Assembly: GCF_000469305.1 (NCBI RefSeq)
Contig: NZ_KI270964.1
Location: forward strand, 907 to 64,906
DNA from: Faecalitalea cylindroides ATCC 27803
Lineage (GTDB): Bacteria > Bacillota_I > Bacilli_A > Erysipelotrichales > Erysipelotrichaceae
Length of the DNA: 64,000 nt
Reading direction: 5' to 3'
This document shows positions 29,538 through 39,433 of the stretch, piece by piece (position 1 is the stretch's first letter; each line of letters opens with the position of its first letter). Below the pieces are notes generated by a model, which worked only from the letters and a program-made list of their open reading frames with translations, ran no database searches and was not told the origin of the DNA. Made by a program: the position numbers and the translations under genes.

Positions 29538-31352
29538 TTATTCGACTGTTACAGATTTAGCTAAATTTCTAGGCTTATCAACATCACATTCATTCTGTAA
29601 AGCTGCATAATAAGCAATTAACTGTAACACGATCGTAACAGGTATCAAAGACAAATAAGGATGAATATTATCGATCTTAAATACATGGTCATAATCAGAA
29701 GATACTTTTTGCATGGAAGTGATCAAGATCACATGCGCTCCACGAGCCATCGTTTCTTCAATATTGGAAAGCGTTTTTTCGGCCACATTTTCCTGCATTG
29801 CTAACGCGATAACTACGCTGCCTTTTTCAATTAAGGCAATAGGTCCATGTTTTAATTCTCCAGCATAGTAGGCATCTGCATGTATATAGGATATTTCTTT
29901 TAATTTAAGGGCTCCTTCCAAAACACTCACATAATCCAACTGTCTACCTATGAAATATGCATCTTTTTTATTTTTTAACAAACTTGAAAAATCTTTGATC
30001 AATTCTTTTTGTGAAAGAATCTTTTCGACATGCATATCCATGTTCTGTAGATCTTGCAACAAAGAATCAACATCCAAGATAGAACAATTCATTTTTTGAG
30101 CCAATTGGATCATCAATACACATAACAAAACAAGCTGTGTCGTATAAGCCTTGGTGCTTGCAACTGCAATTTCGGGTCCTGCACATGTATAAAGTGTAAC
30201 ATCAGCCAATCTTGAAATCGTAGATCCAAGCACATTTGTGATCGCAATAGATTTAGAGCCTTTCTCTTTAGCCATCTTTAAAGCAGCCAAAGTATCTGCT
30301 GTTTCCCCTGATTGACTTACTAAGATACATAATGATTTTTTGTCCAGTTTAGGATCACCATAGCGAAACTCACTGGCTGGCATGCAAAAAGATGGAATAT
30401 TCAGCCATTTGTCAAATAAGTATTGAGCATACAAACAAGCATGATACGCTGTTCCGCAGCCAATAAAATAAACACGATTAAAATCTTCAAAATGCCAATC
30501 CATCTTGTCAAGTTCATCGATCTTGATCTGTGTATGATCCATGTACATTCTCAGTGTTTCATGTATTACATAAGGTTGTTCATGGATTTCCTTTTCCATA
30601 AATGTATCATAGCCACCTTTTTGGGCCGCCGCTATATCATAAGGAACATGTTGTTTTTTTAGCTCAACCAAAGTTCCATCAAAATCCATGATTTCAATAG
30701 AACCTGGTTTTAAAACAGCCAGCTGATCATCACCTAATACGATCACATCTTTTGTGTATTCCAGAATGGCAGGAATATCACTGGCACAAAAACTTGCCTG
30801 ATCATTCTGTCCTAAGATCATTGGACTTTCTTTTTTGGCAACGATGACCTGATCTGGATGATCAAGTGATACTACACATAAGGCAAAACTACCTTGAAGA
30901 TATTTTAAGGCATGCCTGGTTGCTTCTAGCAAATCCCCTTCATAATAATAATCAATCAAATGCACGATACATTCGCTGTCTGTCTGTGAAACAAAGGGAT
31001 AGCCTACTTCTTTTAAATAATTACGAATTGCCTGATGATTTTCGATGATCCCATTATGAACGATTGAGATCGTATTAGAACGATTGGTATGAGGATGCGA
31101 ATTCAGTTGACTGGGAATTCCATGCGTTGCCCAGCGCGTATGTCCGATCCCTGTACTTTGATGATGCTCTTGATGTTTGAGCTCCTCTTTAAGATCACTT
31201 AAACGACCTTTAACTTTATACGTATTAAGGCCTTGACTATCCACCAAGGTAACACCCGCAGAGTCATATCCTCTATACTCTAGTTTTTCAAGACCCTGCA
31301 ACAAAAATGGCAAAGCACTCGTTTGCCCAGTAAAAGCTGTGATTCCACACAT
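29538..31352 (-). CDS. glmS: Glutamine-fructose-6-phosphate aminotransferase (isomerizing)
   Basis: GlmS makes glucosamine-6-phosphate, the entry point to peptidoglycan amino sugars. The N-terminal Cys2 after Met is the glutaminase nucleophile (MCGITAFTG). SIS isomerase domains follow (SQSGETADTL, EIAVASTKAYTTQ), and the end reads DKPRNLAKSVTVE as in the family. The 604-residue length is standard. Translation starts next to a terminator-like hairpin whose 3' arm carries GGAGG, and a glmS ribozyme lies in the leader, so expression is controlled by its own product. Confidence 0.98.
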   Translation of the reverse strand: MCGITAFTGQTSALPFLLQGLEKLEYRGYDSAGVTLVDSQGLNTYKVKGRLSDLKEELKHQEHHQSTGIGHTRWATHGIPSQLNSHPHTNRSNTISIVHNGIIENHQAIRNYLKEVGYPFVSQTDSECIVHLIDYYYEGDLLEATRHALKYLQGSFALCVVSLDHPDQVIVAKKESPMILGQNDQASFCASDIPAILEYTKDVIVLGDDQLAVLKPGSIEIMDFDGTLVELKKQHVPYDIAAAQKGGYDTFMEKEIHEQPYVIHETLRMYMDHTQIKIDELDKMDWHFEDFNRVYFIGCGTAYHACLYAQYLFDKWLNIPSFCMPASEFRYGDPKLDKKSLCILVSQSGETADTLAALKMAKEKGSKSIAITNVLGSTISRLADVTLYTCAGPEIAVASTKAYTTQLVLLCVLMIQLAQKMNCSILDVDSLLQDLQNMDMHVEKILSQKELIKDFSSLLKNKKDAYFIGRQLDYVSVLEGALKLKEISYIHADAYYAGELKHGPIALIEKGSVVIALAMQENVAEKTLSNIEETMARGAHVILITSMQKVSSDYDHVFKIDNIHPYLSLIPVTIVLQLIAYYAALQNECDVDKPRNLAKSVTVE

Positions 31353-31388
31353 AATAAAAAAACCTCCATTTACTTTTATTCATGGAGG
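31353..31388 (-). promoter_or_regulatory. Terminator-like hairpin holding the glmS ribosome binding site
   Basis: On the minus strand CCTCCAT (31382-31388) pairs perfectly with ATGGAGG (31363-31369) around a 12-base loop. Seven T residues and ATT then lead directly into the glmS ATG. The GGAGG of the 3' arm is the only Shine-Dalgarno for glmS. The element can act as terminator, as SD sequestor, or both. Confidence 0.7.
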
Positions 31389-31389
31389 A

Positions 31390-31521
31390 TACCTATATGA
31401 ATTTGTTCAACCTTCACAGATTGTTTTTGTCATACTTTTAAGGTCGTATCAAACCTCCAGATCACCCGCCGAATCTTTCGATAAATCTGGTCCTCGTCAA
31501 CTGCAAGCAGTCCTGGCGCTA
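31390..31521 (-). ncRNA. glmS ribozyme (GlcN6P-activated self-cleaving riboswitch)
   Basis: The minus strand starts AGCGCCAGGACTG at 31520, with cleavage expected between A 31520 and G 31519. It continues with CAGTTGACGAGG, GATTTATCGA and TTCGGCGGGTGATCTGG, which match the conserved core and pseudoknot segments of Bacillus glmS. A 3' hairpin region (GACCTTAAAAG ... GAAGGTTGAAC) completes it. A -10 TATAAT stands at 31551-31556. In Bacillus the cleaved mRNA is degraded by RNase J1. Confidence 0.93.
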
Positions 31522-31610
31522 TTCTCTTCGATTTTCTCCATGATGTTTTTATTATACAGAAATCTTTAAAAAAATAAAGGGTATTTGATCTAATTTCTTT
31601 ATAACAATTC

Positions 31611-31638
31611 GAAAAGAAAACTGGTATTTCTACCAGTT
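31611..31638 (-). terminator. Intrinsic terminator after the coiled-coil protein gene
   Basis: AACTGGTA/TACCAGTT arms (31619-31626 and 31631-31638) have a GAAA-type loop and a TTCTTTTC tail on the minus strand. Confidence 0.8.
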
Positions 31639-31644
31639 GTATTT

Positions 31645-31884
31645 CTATCGTAATACTTTTTCTTTAAGTTTTTCCACTTCTTTTTTTCCATCTCTAATTA
31701 AATTGTCTTTGGCAGCTTCAGCCTTATCTTGAAACTTTTCAAGATTGTATTCGGCCTCTTCTTTTGCGAGTTCTGCCTTCAATTTCATTTCGTCCTTGGT
31801 CGTAAGTGAATCTTGTTTTAATGTCTCCAGTTTATCAATGATTGTCTGATTACATGTCTCAAGATCTTTTTTTAAATTATTCAT
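31645..31884 (-). CDS. Small coiled-coil protein of unknown function
   Basis: This 79-residue, highly charged protein is helical throughout, with heptad-like Leu/Ala spacing (LEKL, DEMKLKAELAKEEAEYNLEKF, KLKEKVL) and no signal, membrane segment or Cys. It has a strong AGGAGA ribosome site and its own terminator, so it is likely a real one-gene unit. I do not recognise the family; it could be a stress or membrane-associated apolipophorin-like helix bundle, but this is only inference. Confidence 0.7.
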   Translation of the reverse strand: MNNLKKDLETCNQTIIDKLETLKQDSLTTKDEMKLKAELAKEEAEYNLEKFQDKAEAAKDNLIRDGKKEVEKLKEKVLR

Positions 31885-32014
31885 GTTTTCTCCTTTAGAA
31901 CATTTGTTCTATATTCTTATTATACCTGTATCTTTAAATAATAGCTTGTGATATGCCCAGAATATATTGAATAGTAAAGAAAAATGAATTAATATGCAGA
32001 TAAGGAGCAATATC

Positions 32015-32344
32015 ATGAATTTTTTTAGAAAAAAGAAAAAAGAACCTCAACCTGTCATAATGACAGATAACAGCATTATACGAAGACACTATCGCTTTAC
32101 CGGTATCGTTCAAGGTGTTGGTTTTCGTGTGGAGGTATGGAAACGCGCAGTAGATTTAGGTTTAAGAGGATGGGTAAAAAACAACTATGATGGAAGTGTC
32201 GAATGCGAATTGCAGGGATCACAAGAAAAAATGGATCACTTGGTTGCATCTATGAAGAAGATACCAAGGATCCATATTGAAAGCATCTCAGTCCACCAGA
32301 TTCCCTTAAAACAGGAGAGTGGTTTTGAAATGATGGGTTATTAA
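32015..32344 (+). CDS. acyP: Acylphosphatase
   Basis: Acylphosphatases hydrolyse carboxyl-phosphate mixed anhydrides such as acetyl phosphate. The catalytic Arg (IVQGVGFRVEVW) and catalytic Asn (GWVKNNYDGSVE) are present. I place the start at ATG 32015, which has AAGGAG seven bases upstream; the in-frame ATG at 31994 lies before that site. The 109-residue product has a Lys-rich N-terminal tail of about 22 residues (MNFFRKKKKEP) that standard 90-residue acylphosphatases lack. It converges on trmK, ending 1-4 bp from the trmK stop. Confidence 0.9.
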   Translation: MNFFRKKKKEPQPVIMTDNSIIRRHYRFTGIVQGVGFRVEVWKRAVDLGLRGWVKNNYDGSVECELQGSQEKMDHLVASMKKIPRIHIESISVHQIPLKQESGFEMMGY

Positions 32345-32994
32345 TTTTTAGATAAAGATTGGATGGCTTTTAATCTTTGTAAAGTTAAATCACTTTTATC
32401 TTCCGGCATTTGTTGATAGATCATAGACCATTTCTTTTGTTCTTTTTCCATAAAATCATAGAACACTTGATCTTTTTGCATATTTTTACCATAAAATATT
32501 TCTGTCTGATTCAAACTTTGAGTAGATTTTAGATCATGAGAAACTTTCATGAGCGGATAATAATGATTTCCATCGTGGATCATCCGCTCTTTTTCTATGC
32601 GCAGATGATGATCCATACAATATTTTCGCAAAGAATCTTCATCTTTATGCGGCATCAAAAGAAAAGTTCGATTTGTACAATCCCCATTATCAAGGATCAT
32701 TTCAATGGTCTTACTCCCCATGCCCGCAATTACCACAAAATCAACTTCTGAAGAAAGTCCGGAAATTCCATCCATCAAGACACATTCAATCTTATCCTGC
32801 AAGCCAAGCTCTTCAATTGTTTTTTTCGCATTGTTCAATGGTCCTTGAGCAATATCACATGCATAAGCCTTTAAAACCTTCTTTTGGCGAATTGCTTCAA
32901 TGGCCACATAAGCATGATCGCATCCAATATCAGCTAGAATCGTCCCATCGATCCAATCAACGATTGCCTGTAATCGTTTTGATACAGATATCAT
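32341..32994 (-). CDS. trmK: tRNA (adenine(22)-N1)-methyltransferase
   Basis: TrmK makes m1A22 in tRNA using SAM. The protein begins [14 protein letters not shown] and has the SAM motif [20 protein letters not shown], then [18 protein letters not shown] and the [15 protein letters not shown] motif, all typical of YqfN/TrmK. It overlaps the rpoD stop by ATGA, the conserved Firmicutes order dnaG-rpoD-trmK. The 3' end converges on the acylphosphatase gene with no room for a hairpin. Confidence 0.95.
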   Translation of the reverse strand: MISVSKRLQAIVDWIDGTILADIGCDHAYVAIEAIRQKKVLKAYACDIAQGPLNNAKKTIEELGLQDKIECVLMDGISGLSSEVDFVVIAGMGSKTIEMILDNGDCTNRTFLLMPHKDEDSLRKYCMDHHLRIEKERMIHDGNHYYPLMKVSHDLKSTQSLNQTEIFYGKNMQKDQVFYDFMEKEQKKWSMIYQQMPEDKSDLTLQRLKAIQSLSKN

Positions 32995-34253
32995 GATTTA
33001 ACAAAGTCTTTTAATCGTTTAGAACGATTTGGGTGTTTTAATTTACGTAATGCCTTTGCCTCAATCTGACGAATTCGTTCGCGTGTAACATTGAACTCTT
33101 TACCAACTTCTTCAAGTGTACGTGTTCTTCCATCCATCAAACCAAAACGTAACCGCAATACTTTTTCTTCACGTTCTGTAAGACCTTGTAATACGTTATT
33201 GATTTCGTCTTTTAAAAGCTGGTTATTGGTATAATCGTCTGGAGACAAAGTTTCCTTATCTTCGATGAAATCACCCAGATGAGAATCATCTTCTTCGCCA
33301 ATCGGTGTTTCAAGGCTCACTGGATCTAGAGCAATCTTCTGGATCTCACGCACTTTATCCGCTGTGATATTTTCCATTTTTTCCGCAATTTCTTCCGGTA
33401 ATGGATCTCTTCCTAGATCCTGTACCAATTGACGTTGAATTCTTGTAAGCTTATTGATCGTTTCTACCATATGCACTGGAATACGAATTGTTCTTGCCTG
33501 ATCGGCGATTGCACGCGTGATAGACTGACGAATCCACCAAGTTGCATATGTAGAGAATTTAAAACCTTTTGTATAATCAAATTTTTCAACCGCTTTGATC
33601 AAACCACAGTTTCCTTCCTGAATCAAATCTAGGAACAACATACCACGTCCAACATATTTTTTGGCAATGGAAACAACAAGTCTTAAGTTACTTGAGATCA
33701 ACACTTGTTTTGCCTCTTCTCCATCGGCAACAACACTGGCAAGTTTTTTTCTTTCTTCTATATCAAGATCTGGTTCTTCCAACTTTTTCTTTGCGGCTTC
33801 TCCATCTTGAATTCTCTTGGCAATGATTGGCTCTTCTTTTGGATCCAACAATGGAATTTGTCCAATTTCTTTTAAATACATCTTTACTGGATCATTGATC
33901 TTAGTATGCGATGCATTGGCAAATGTCTGCTCTAACTGAGAAATTTCATCTTCGATGGAATTTTCATCGACTGCATCATCAATTCTAGAATCTAGATCTT
34001 CATCCACATCATCAATGACTTCTTCTTCCATATCAAACTCGTGTTGATCCATGAAAGAGATCTCATTTTCATCACACCAGTCAAACAACTTATCCATGTC
34101 ATCATCTGATAAATCTAACTGGGAAATAGACTCTATAAACTGATTTTGTGATACTTCAACATCAGCATCGCGGCACGCAAGAATATATTCTTTGGCATCT
34201 TCTAAAGTGGCGAACTTTTTGTTTTTTAAAGCATCAGTTAAGGAATTTGTCAT
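32991..34253 (-). CDS. rpoD: Primary RNA polymerase sigma factor (SigA/RpoD)
   Basis: The primary sigma factor reads -10/-35 promoters. The protein has region 1.1 (acidic N-terminus), region 1.2 ([16 protein letters not shown]), region 2 ([36 protein letters not shown]), region 3 and region 4.2 with its helix-turn-helix ([27 protein letters not shown]). I place the start at ATG 34253, four bases after the dnaG stop and with AAAGGA about 11 bases upstream, giving 420 residues. Longer readings into dnaG lack a site. Confidence 0.97.
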   Translation of the reverse strand: MTNSLTDALKNKKFATLEDAKEYILACRDADVEVSQNQFIESISQLDLSDDDMDKLFDWCDENEISFMDQHEFDMEEEVIDDVDEDLDSRIDDAVDENSIEDEISQLEQTFANASHTKINDPVKMYLKEIGQIPLLDPKEEPIIAKRIQDGEAAKKKLEEPDLDIEERKKLASVVADGEEAKQVLISSNLRLVVSIAKKYVGRGMLFLDLIQEGNCGLIKAVEKFDYTKGFKFSTYATWWIRQSITRAIADQARTIRIPVHMVETINKLTRIQRQLVQDLGRDPLPEEIAEKMENITADKVREIQKIALDPVSLETPIGEEDDSHLGDFIEDKETLSPDDYTNNQLLKDEINNVLQGLTEREEKVLRLRFGLMDGRTRTLEEVGKEFNVTRERIRQIEAKALRKLKHPNRSKRLKDFVKS

Positions 34254-34257
34254 AACA

Positions 34258-36024
34258 TCAACCATCCTTTCTTCTAAGTGCATTTTTTTGCACGATAAGT
34301 TCATTTTTCTTAGAAGCTAATTTCAGCTTTTCCATAGCCGAAGGCATGCTCTCTATTTTTTGATTGATTAAGTCAATCTGCTCTTTAAGCGTACATTCCT
34401 TGATCTTGATAAGACAATCTTGGAAGTATTCTTCATCATATTTTCCGGGTAGAGAGCTATTTCCTATCAAACTGATAAAAAAGTTTCTAACTTCTTCTTC
34501 ATCGATCGAAGCTATCAGACCATCCATATCCAGACGATCTTTACTTCGATACATATCGTAACAGTAAAGCGACAATTTTGAGCATAGATCATCTTTAAAG
34601 AAACCTATCTCATCTTTAAATCGCATTGCTGCTTCTTTTGACAATAACATCATGGCAAGGCATGATTGCTCTGCTTTCAATCTTCCCTGCAAAGGCGCTT
34701 CTAAATACGTATATGATCTAGGCGCACTTGTATGTTTTCGCTCCGACGGCTTTTGATCGTGCGTTAAAGCACTAAAATCAAATCCTGTCTGCGTTTTTAT
34801 GCGTGAAAGATATGTTGCGCTTTCGACTTCATCACAAGTTTTCTTGATCGCATCATAAATCTCTTCAGCATACTTTTTCTTATCTTCATAGTTATCCAGG
34901 TTGTACTTTGTCAACAGATAACCAAACAAAAATTCTACATATGAAACAGTCTTGGAAATCAATGCTTCCAGACCATCTTTCCCTTGTTCTTCAAATATTT
35001 CATCCGGGTCTTTCTTTGTACGGTTGTTTACGATTACAAAGTGAAGTCCATGTTCACAAGCCATCTTGGAGAATTTATACGTAGCATCCATACCTGCTCT
35101 ATCCCCATCATAACAAACCACGATACCAACTTGTAATCGTTTCAATAAATTGATCTGATTTGTCGTACAGGCTGTTCCCAGACAAGCAACACCTTCATGG
35201 ATATCGGCTTTTTCCAAGGCAATGACATCCATGGCTCCCTCAACCAGGATACAACGATGTTTTTTACGAGCAAAATCTTTCGCTCGATGATAGTTGAATA
35301 CAAGATTTGATTTTTCATAAATCTTTGTTTGTGAAGTATTGATATATTTAGGAGCCCCCTCTTTATTTGTAATGATACGCGCTGTAAATCCAACTGGATT
35401 TCCATTTTCATCATGAATCGGTATCATCAAACGATCAAAGAAGGTTGAAGTGTATCCATCATTTCCTTCACGAATCAAACCTGTATCCAACAAAATTTCA
35501 TCACTGTATTTTTTAGCTTTTAAATAATGGTAGGACTTTTCCTGTGCTGGAGCATACCCGATTTGGAATCGCTTAATGATATCTTCGTTGATATTTCGTC
35601 TATGACAATATTCAAGGCATGCCATACCAGTAGCAGCATTCAACTCATATTGAGTATAAGCGATATAATCATTCATAACATCATAATAAGGTTGATTTAC
35701 ATTTGGCTTTGCTTCAAATCCATTCGTACTGATTTTTAATGGATACCCTATCATCTGCGCTACCTTGGCAACAGCTTCCGGAAAAGAAATTTCTTCTATC
35801 TTTTGTACAAAAGTAAATACATTTCCTCCTGTTCCACATACAAAACACTTAAAGATCTGTTTATCTGTAGAAATAGATAAACTTGGATCGTGATCATCGT
35901 GAAACGGACAGATTGCTCTGTAATTCTTTCCTTTTTTTTCCAATGTTAGATAATTAGACATGATATCAACGATATCCGCCTGTTGGCGTATCGCTCGCAT
36001 ATCCTCTTCTTTTATCCAGCTCAA
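34258..36024 (-). CDS. dnaG: DNA primase
   Basis: DnaG lays RNA primers at the fork. The N-terminal CHC2 zinc finger ([13 protein letters not shown] ... CFVCGTGGN, residues 39-67) is followed by the TOPRIM catalytic core ([21 protein letters not shown]) and a C-terminal DnaB-interaction region. The length of 588 residues is normal. The start is TTG 36024, with AGGTGG six bases upstream and no suitable ATG. It lies 14 bp after glyS and heads into rpoD-trmK. Confidence 0.96.
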   Translation of the reverse strand: MSWIKEEDMRAIRQQADIVDIMSNYLTLEKKGKNYRAICPFHDDHDPSLSISTDKQIFKCFVCGTGGNVFTFVQKIEEISFPEAVAKVAQMIGYPLKISTNGFEAKPNVNQPYYDVMNDYIAYTQYELNAATGMACLEYCHRRNINEDIIKRFQIGYAPAQEKSYHYLKAKKYSDEILLDTGLIREGNDGYTSTFFDRLMIPIHDENGNPVGFTARIITNKEGAPKYINTSQTKIYEKSNLVFNYHRAKDFARKKHRCILVEGAMDVIALEKADIHEGVACLGTACTTNQINLLKRLQVGIVVCYDGDRAGMDATYKFSKMACEHGLHFVIVNNRTKKDPDEIFEEQGKDGLEALISKTVSYVEFLFGYLLTKYNLDNYEDKKKYAEEIYDAIKKTCDEVESATYLSRIKTQTGFDFSALTHDQKPSERKHTSAPRSYTYLEAPLQGRLKAEQSCLAMMLLSKEAAMRFKDEIGFFKDDLCSKLSLYCYDMYRSKDRLDMDGLIASIDEEEVRNFFISLIGNSSLPGKYDEEYFQDCLIKIKECTLKEQIDLINQKIESMPSAMEKLKLASKKNELIVQKNALRRKDG

Positions 36025-36038
36025 ATCATACCACCTGC

Positions 36039-37418
36039 TTAAAATTTGATTCTTTGTTCAATATAATCTTTTAACTCACTTAAGGCTACGCGTTCTTGTT
36101 CCATCGTATCGCGATCGCGTACTGTTACACAGTTATCTTTTTCGGTTTCAAAATCAACCGTAACGCAGAATGGCGTTCCGATAGAATCCTGACGACGATA
36201 ACGTTTTCCAATACTTTGAGCATCATCATAAGTACATGTAAATTCAGAAGCAAGATCACTGAAGACCTTGGAAGCCTGATCATTTAATTTTTTAGATAAT
36301 GGAAGCACAGCTACCTTATAAGGTGCCAGATAAGGATGTAAATGAAGAACCAAACGTTCATCATTTTCAAGTTGCTGCATCTCATAAGCTTCACACATAA
36401 CCGCCAAGATCAAACGTTCAACACCAACACTAGGTTCAATAACATATGGAACATATTTAGAATCTGTTTCCTGATCAAAATACTCCAATGACTGCTTGCT
36501 GGTAGTCTGGTGAGCTTTTAAGTCAAAATCCGTACGATCGGCAATACCCCATAACTCACCCCAGCCAATTGGTTCTGAGAAATTGTATTCAATATCACTC
36601 GTACCATTTGAATAATGTGCCAGCTCCTCTGGATCATGAGCACGTAAACGAATGTTTTCTTCGCTTAAACCTAGATCTTTTAAGAATTGCACACACGCAT
36701 TGCAGTAATATTCAAACCATTCAAGATCGGTTCCTGGTTTACAGAAAAATTCAAGTTCCATCTGTTCGAATTCACGAGTACGGAAAATAAAGTTTCCTGG
36801 TGTAATTTCATTACGGAAACTCTTACCAATCTGACCAATACCAAATGGAAGTTTCTTACGCATCGTTCTCTGTACATTTTTAAAATTTACAAAGATACCC
36901 TGCGCTGTTTCAGGACGCAGATAAATCGTGCTCTTAGCATCTTCTAAAACGCCCTGGAATGTTTTAAACATCAAGTTAAATTGACGGATACCGGTAAAAT
37001 TCTTTGCCCCACATTTTGGACATACGATATCATGGTTGGCAATGTAATCCTCCATCTCTTCATTTGTCATTTTTGAACAGTTCACTTCATGATTCGTTGC
37101 CTCTTCAATTAACTGATCTGCTCTAAAACGTGATTTACATTCTTTACAATCCATCAATGGATCACTAAATCCACCAACATGTCCGCTGGCTACCCAAACA
37201 TTTGGATTCATTAAAATAGCGCTTTGAAGTCCAACATTGTTTGGATCTTCCTGAATGAATCGTTTCCACCAGGCATTTTTTATATTATTCTTCAGTTCGA
37301 TTCCCAAAGGGCCAAAATCCCAAGTGTTCGCAAGACCACCATAGATCTCAGAACCCTGATAGACAAATCCTGTGCTCTTCATATGAGCAACAACATCATT
37401 AAATGTTTTTTCGTTCAC
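36039..37418 (-). CDS. glyS: Glycyl-tRNA synthetase (single-chain, dimeric type)
   Basis: This class II synthetase charges tRNA-Gly. It is the homodimeric type of Gram-positives, archaea and eukaryotes: [13 protein letters not shown] at the N-terminus, motif 2 [25 protein letters not shown], motif 3 [12 protein letters not shown] and the C-terminal anticodon-binding domain (about 360-459). A four-Cys knuckle (DCKECKS ... CPKCGAKN) is present. The start is GTG 37418 with AAAGGAG. A TATAAT lies upstream near 37470-37480. No T-box leader is present, as the space is only about 90 bases. Confidence 0.97.
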   Translation of the reverse strand: MNEKTFNDVVAHMKSTGFVYQGSEIYGGLANTWDFGPLGIELKNNIKNAWWKRFIQEDPNNVGLQSAILMNPNVWVASGHVGGFSDPLMDCKECKSRFRADQLIEEATNHEVNCSKMTNEEMEDYIANHDIVCPKCGAKNFTGIRQFNLMFKTFQGVLEDAKSTIYLRPETAQGIFVNFKNVQRTMRKKLPFGIGQIGKSFRNEITPGNFIFRTREFEQMELEFFCKPGTDLEWFEYYCNACVQFLKDLGLSEENIRLRAHDPEELAHYSNGTSDIEYNFSEPIGWGELWGIADRTDFDLKAHQTTSKQSLEYFDQETDSKYVPYVIEPSVGVERLILAVMCEAYEMQQLENDERLVLHLHPYLAPYKVAVLPLSKKLNDQASKVFSDLASEFTCTYDDAQSIGKRYRRQDSIGTPFCVTVDFETEKDNCVTVRDRDTMEQERVALSELKDYIEQRIKF

Positions 37419-37547
37419 TGTTTTTTCTCCTTTACATATCCCTCAAATTTAGATAAAAGGGTACACGATAATATTATACACTAATTTTGATTTTTTTTAA
37501 GTGTATAACCATAAAAAAGCCCAATACAAATCTATGGCAATTCATGG

Positions 37548-37553
37548 TACAAT
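37548..37553 (+). promoter_or_regulatory. Extended -10 of SpoU methyltransferase gene, predicted leaderless
   Basis: TGGTACAAT provides an extended -10 (TGn plus TACAAT at 37548-37553). Exactly six bases separate it from ATG 37560. There is no Shine-Dalgarno sequence and no clear -35. Confidence 0.55.
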
Positions 37554-37559
37554 GATTTC

Positions 37560-38297
37560 ATGAAATATATTGAATCAACACAGAACAAACAAATCAAAGA
37601 GCACGCTAAACTGTTACAAAAAAAAGAAAGAGATAGAAGCGGATTATTCCTTGTAGAAGGTCATCATATGATCGAAGAAGCCATGTCTGCAAACTGCCTA
37701 AAAGAAATCTATCTGCTGGAAGGCGAAGATAATTTCACTGATCTTGAACCTATTTTTTGTTCCCAGCAGGTCATCAACAAGCTTTCATCGCAGAATTCCA
37801 ATGCCAAAATAATTGGAGTTTGTACAAAACCTGATATTCAACCCGAGAAATTTGATGTTGTTTTATTATTGGATGGCATTCAAGATCCCGGCAATGTTGG
37901 AACAATCTTAAGAAGTGCTTATGCATTTGGAGTAGACTATGTATATCTATCCAAAGATTGTGCAGACATCTATAACCCTAAAACTCTACAATCAAGTCAA
38001 GGCGCTATATTCCATATTGGAACCATGAACACAGATCTATACGATACCATCCGTTTTTTGCAGATCGAAAACACGACCATTTATGCTACAAGCCTTCATG
38101 AACCATACAAAAATTTACAGGACGTAAAGCCTAAATTGCCTTATGGTCTGGTTTTGGGAAATGAAGGAAAAGGAATTCGACAAGATATCTTGAACATTTG
38201 CGATATGAGCATCAAGATCGAAATGGACACTTTTGAATCTTTAAATGTTGCAACAGCCTGCTCGATATGCCTATATACACTTAAGCATGCTTCATGA
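37560..38297 (+). CDS. SpoU/TrmH-family RNA 2'-O-methyltransferase
   Basis: SPOUT-fold enzymes methylate ribose 2'-OH in tRNA or rRNA. The N-terminal substrate-binding domain (KYIESTQNKQIKEHAKLLQKKERDR, split here: residues 1-25) precedes the catalytic motifs: motif 1 LLDGIQDPGNVGTILRSA with the catalytic Arg, motif 2 GLVLGNEGKGI and motif 3 IKIEMDTFESLNVATACSICLY. The best match is the RlmB/TrmH group with N-terminal domain; the modified nucleotide is unknown. One of the few plus-strand genes, divergent from glyS. Confidence 0.92.
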   Translation: MKYIESTQNKQIKEHAKLLQKKERDRSGLFLVEGHHMIEEAMSANCLKEIYLLEGEDNFTDLEPIFCSQQVINKLSSQNSNAKIIGVCTKPDIQPEKFDVVLLLDGIQDPGNVGTILRSAYAFGVDYVYLSKDCADIYNPKTLQSSQGAIFHIGTMNTDLYDTIRFLQIENTTIYATSLHEPYKNLQDVKPKLPYGLVLGNEGKGIRQDILNICDMSIKIEMDTFESLNVATACSICLYTLKHAS

Positions 38298-38307
38298 AAC
38301 CTCTATC

Positions 38308-38346
38308 ATTTGACGTCAAATCGTACAGTTTTCAGTCCAATTTGAC
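38308..38346. promoter_or_regulatory. Palindrome plus half-site, operator candidate for the downstream Xre gene
   Basis: ATTTGACGTCAAAT (38308-38321) is a perfect 14-bp palindrome, and a further AATTTGAC half-site stands at 38339-38346. A TATAAT (38377-38382) lies between them and the Xre gene start at 38399, so this is where an autoregulator would bind. Confidence 0.5.
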
Positions 38347-38398
38347 CTAATTTTCAAAAATTTATTTTCAACCATATATAATGAATTAGGGGATATTT

Positions 38399-38611
38399 AT
38401 GAAATTGAAAAGGATAAGAGACCTTAGAGAAGACAACGATTTGACTCAAGCCGATATCGCTAAGTATCTAAATGTTACTCAAAGAACCTATTCAAGGTAT
38501 GAAAACGATGATAGAGCGATTCCCCTTGAACAATTAGTAAAACTTGCTGAATACTATAATACAAGCGTTGATTATCTACTCAACAGGACAGATAAAAAAG
38601 AGCCATATTAA
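38399..38611 (+). CDS. Small Xre-family transcriptional regulator
   Basis: The 70 residues form one Cro/C1 helix-turn-helix: IRDLREDNDLTQADIAKYL, then NVTQRTYSRYENDDRAIP as recognition helix region, ending VDYLLNRTDKKEPY. It starts at ATG 38399 after GGGG. Single-domain regulators of this type often autorepress; a palindromic site lies upstream. No target gene is adjacent on the same strand: the gene ends at a terminator facing the HAD gene. Confidence 0.9.
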   Translation: MKLKRIRDLREDNDLTQADIAKYLNVTQRTYSRYENDDRAIPLEQLVKLAEYYNTSVDYLLNRTDKKEPY

Positions 38612-38650
38612 AAAAGATGTACAAGTCATTCGTCTTGCACATCTTTAAAC
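38609..38650. terminator. Bidirectional terminator
   Basis: AAAGATGTACAAG (38613-38625) pairs with CTTGCACATCTTT (38634-38646), with one mismatch, between A/T tails. The HAD gene stop codon lies inside the loop. Confidence 0.8.
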
Positions 38651-39417
38651 CAACCAAATTTCTGGCAGGCTTTATAAATTCCGTCCTCTACATTGGCATC
38701 CGTCACATAGGATGCCTTTTCTTTTAATTCTTTGCAGGCATTTCCCATAGCGATGCTTGTCCATCGTGGATCAAACATGACCATGTCATTGTAGTCATCT
38801 CCAAACACGACAACATCTTCTAGATTGCCTTTTAAGATCTTCATCATATCTAGGATTCCCTGCTTCTTTTCATCATATTGAAACATCAAATACTCTTCGA
38901 CAAAGCGAAGGTGACCTAATGTATCTTTTAACGTTAGTTCATCTTCTTTTTCTTTTGGGATCGAAATATATATTTTATAGATTGCTTGTAAGGCATCATA
39001 ATCCAAAGCTGGATCAATGATATAATTGGTTGGTTCTTTTCGTGGACCACACTGTTCTCTAAACAAATCATTCTTGGAGTATACATCAATGGAATCATCA
39101 AGCATCAACAATACGCCATAGCCAAGTTCTTCTGCCTGTTTGATCACACCCTTTGCCTTATCTAGATCAAGAGGAATATTGTGAATGAGCTGATCATCAA
39201 TAACCAGAGCACCACCACCAGCACACACCATATCGCTTAATTTAATATCATGCATAAAACCAACAGCCTTATAATGTGCCCTTCCTGTGGCAATAGCAAC
39301 AAAATGACCTGCCTCTTTTAATTTTTTCAAAGCCACTCTAGCAGAAGGAACAACTTCTTTGGTTTCACGATTTGTCAATGTTCCATCAATATCAAAAAAG
39401 AAATATTTTTTATGCAC
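38626..39417 (-). CDS. Cof-type HAD phosphatase
   Basis: The 263-residue HAD-superfamily hydrolase has motif I FFFDIDGTLTN, motif II VAIATGRA and motif IV VVFGDDYNDMVMF with a type IIB cap in between. Family members dephosphorylate sugar phosphates or cofactors; substrate unknown. It uses a GTG start after AGGAGG. It lies 16 bp after the MocA-like gene, so it is probably the last gene of the molybdenum hydroxylase operon, which may or may not reflect a functional link. Confidence 0.88.
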   Translation of the reverse strand: MHKKYFFFDIDGTLTNRETKEVVPSARVALKKLKEAGHFVAIATGRAHYKAVGFMHDIKLSDMVCAGGGALVIDDQLIHNIPLDLDKAKGVIKQAEELGYGVLLMLDDSIDVYSKNDLFREQCGPRKEPTNYIIDPALDYDALQAIYKIYISIPKEKEDELTLKDTLGHLRFVEEYLMFQYDEKKQGILDMMKILKGNLEDVVVFGDDYNDMVMFDPRWTSIAMGNACKELKEKASYVTDANVEDGIYKACQKFGWFKDVQDE

Positions 39418-39433
39418 TAAATACCTCCTGTCT

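Noticed and set aside
34254-34304. Longer RpoD starting inside dnaG
   Set aside because: Three upstream in-frame starts lack a suitably spaced ribosome site; ATG 34253 follows the dnaG stop with AAAGGA ahead of it.
37419-37559. T-box leader for glyS
   Set aside because: The intergenic space is only about 140 bp, shared by two promoters, with no T-box or terminator.
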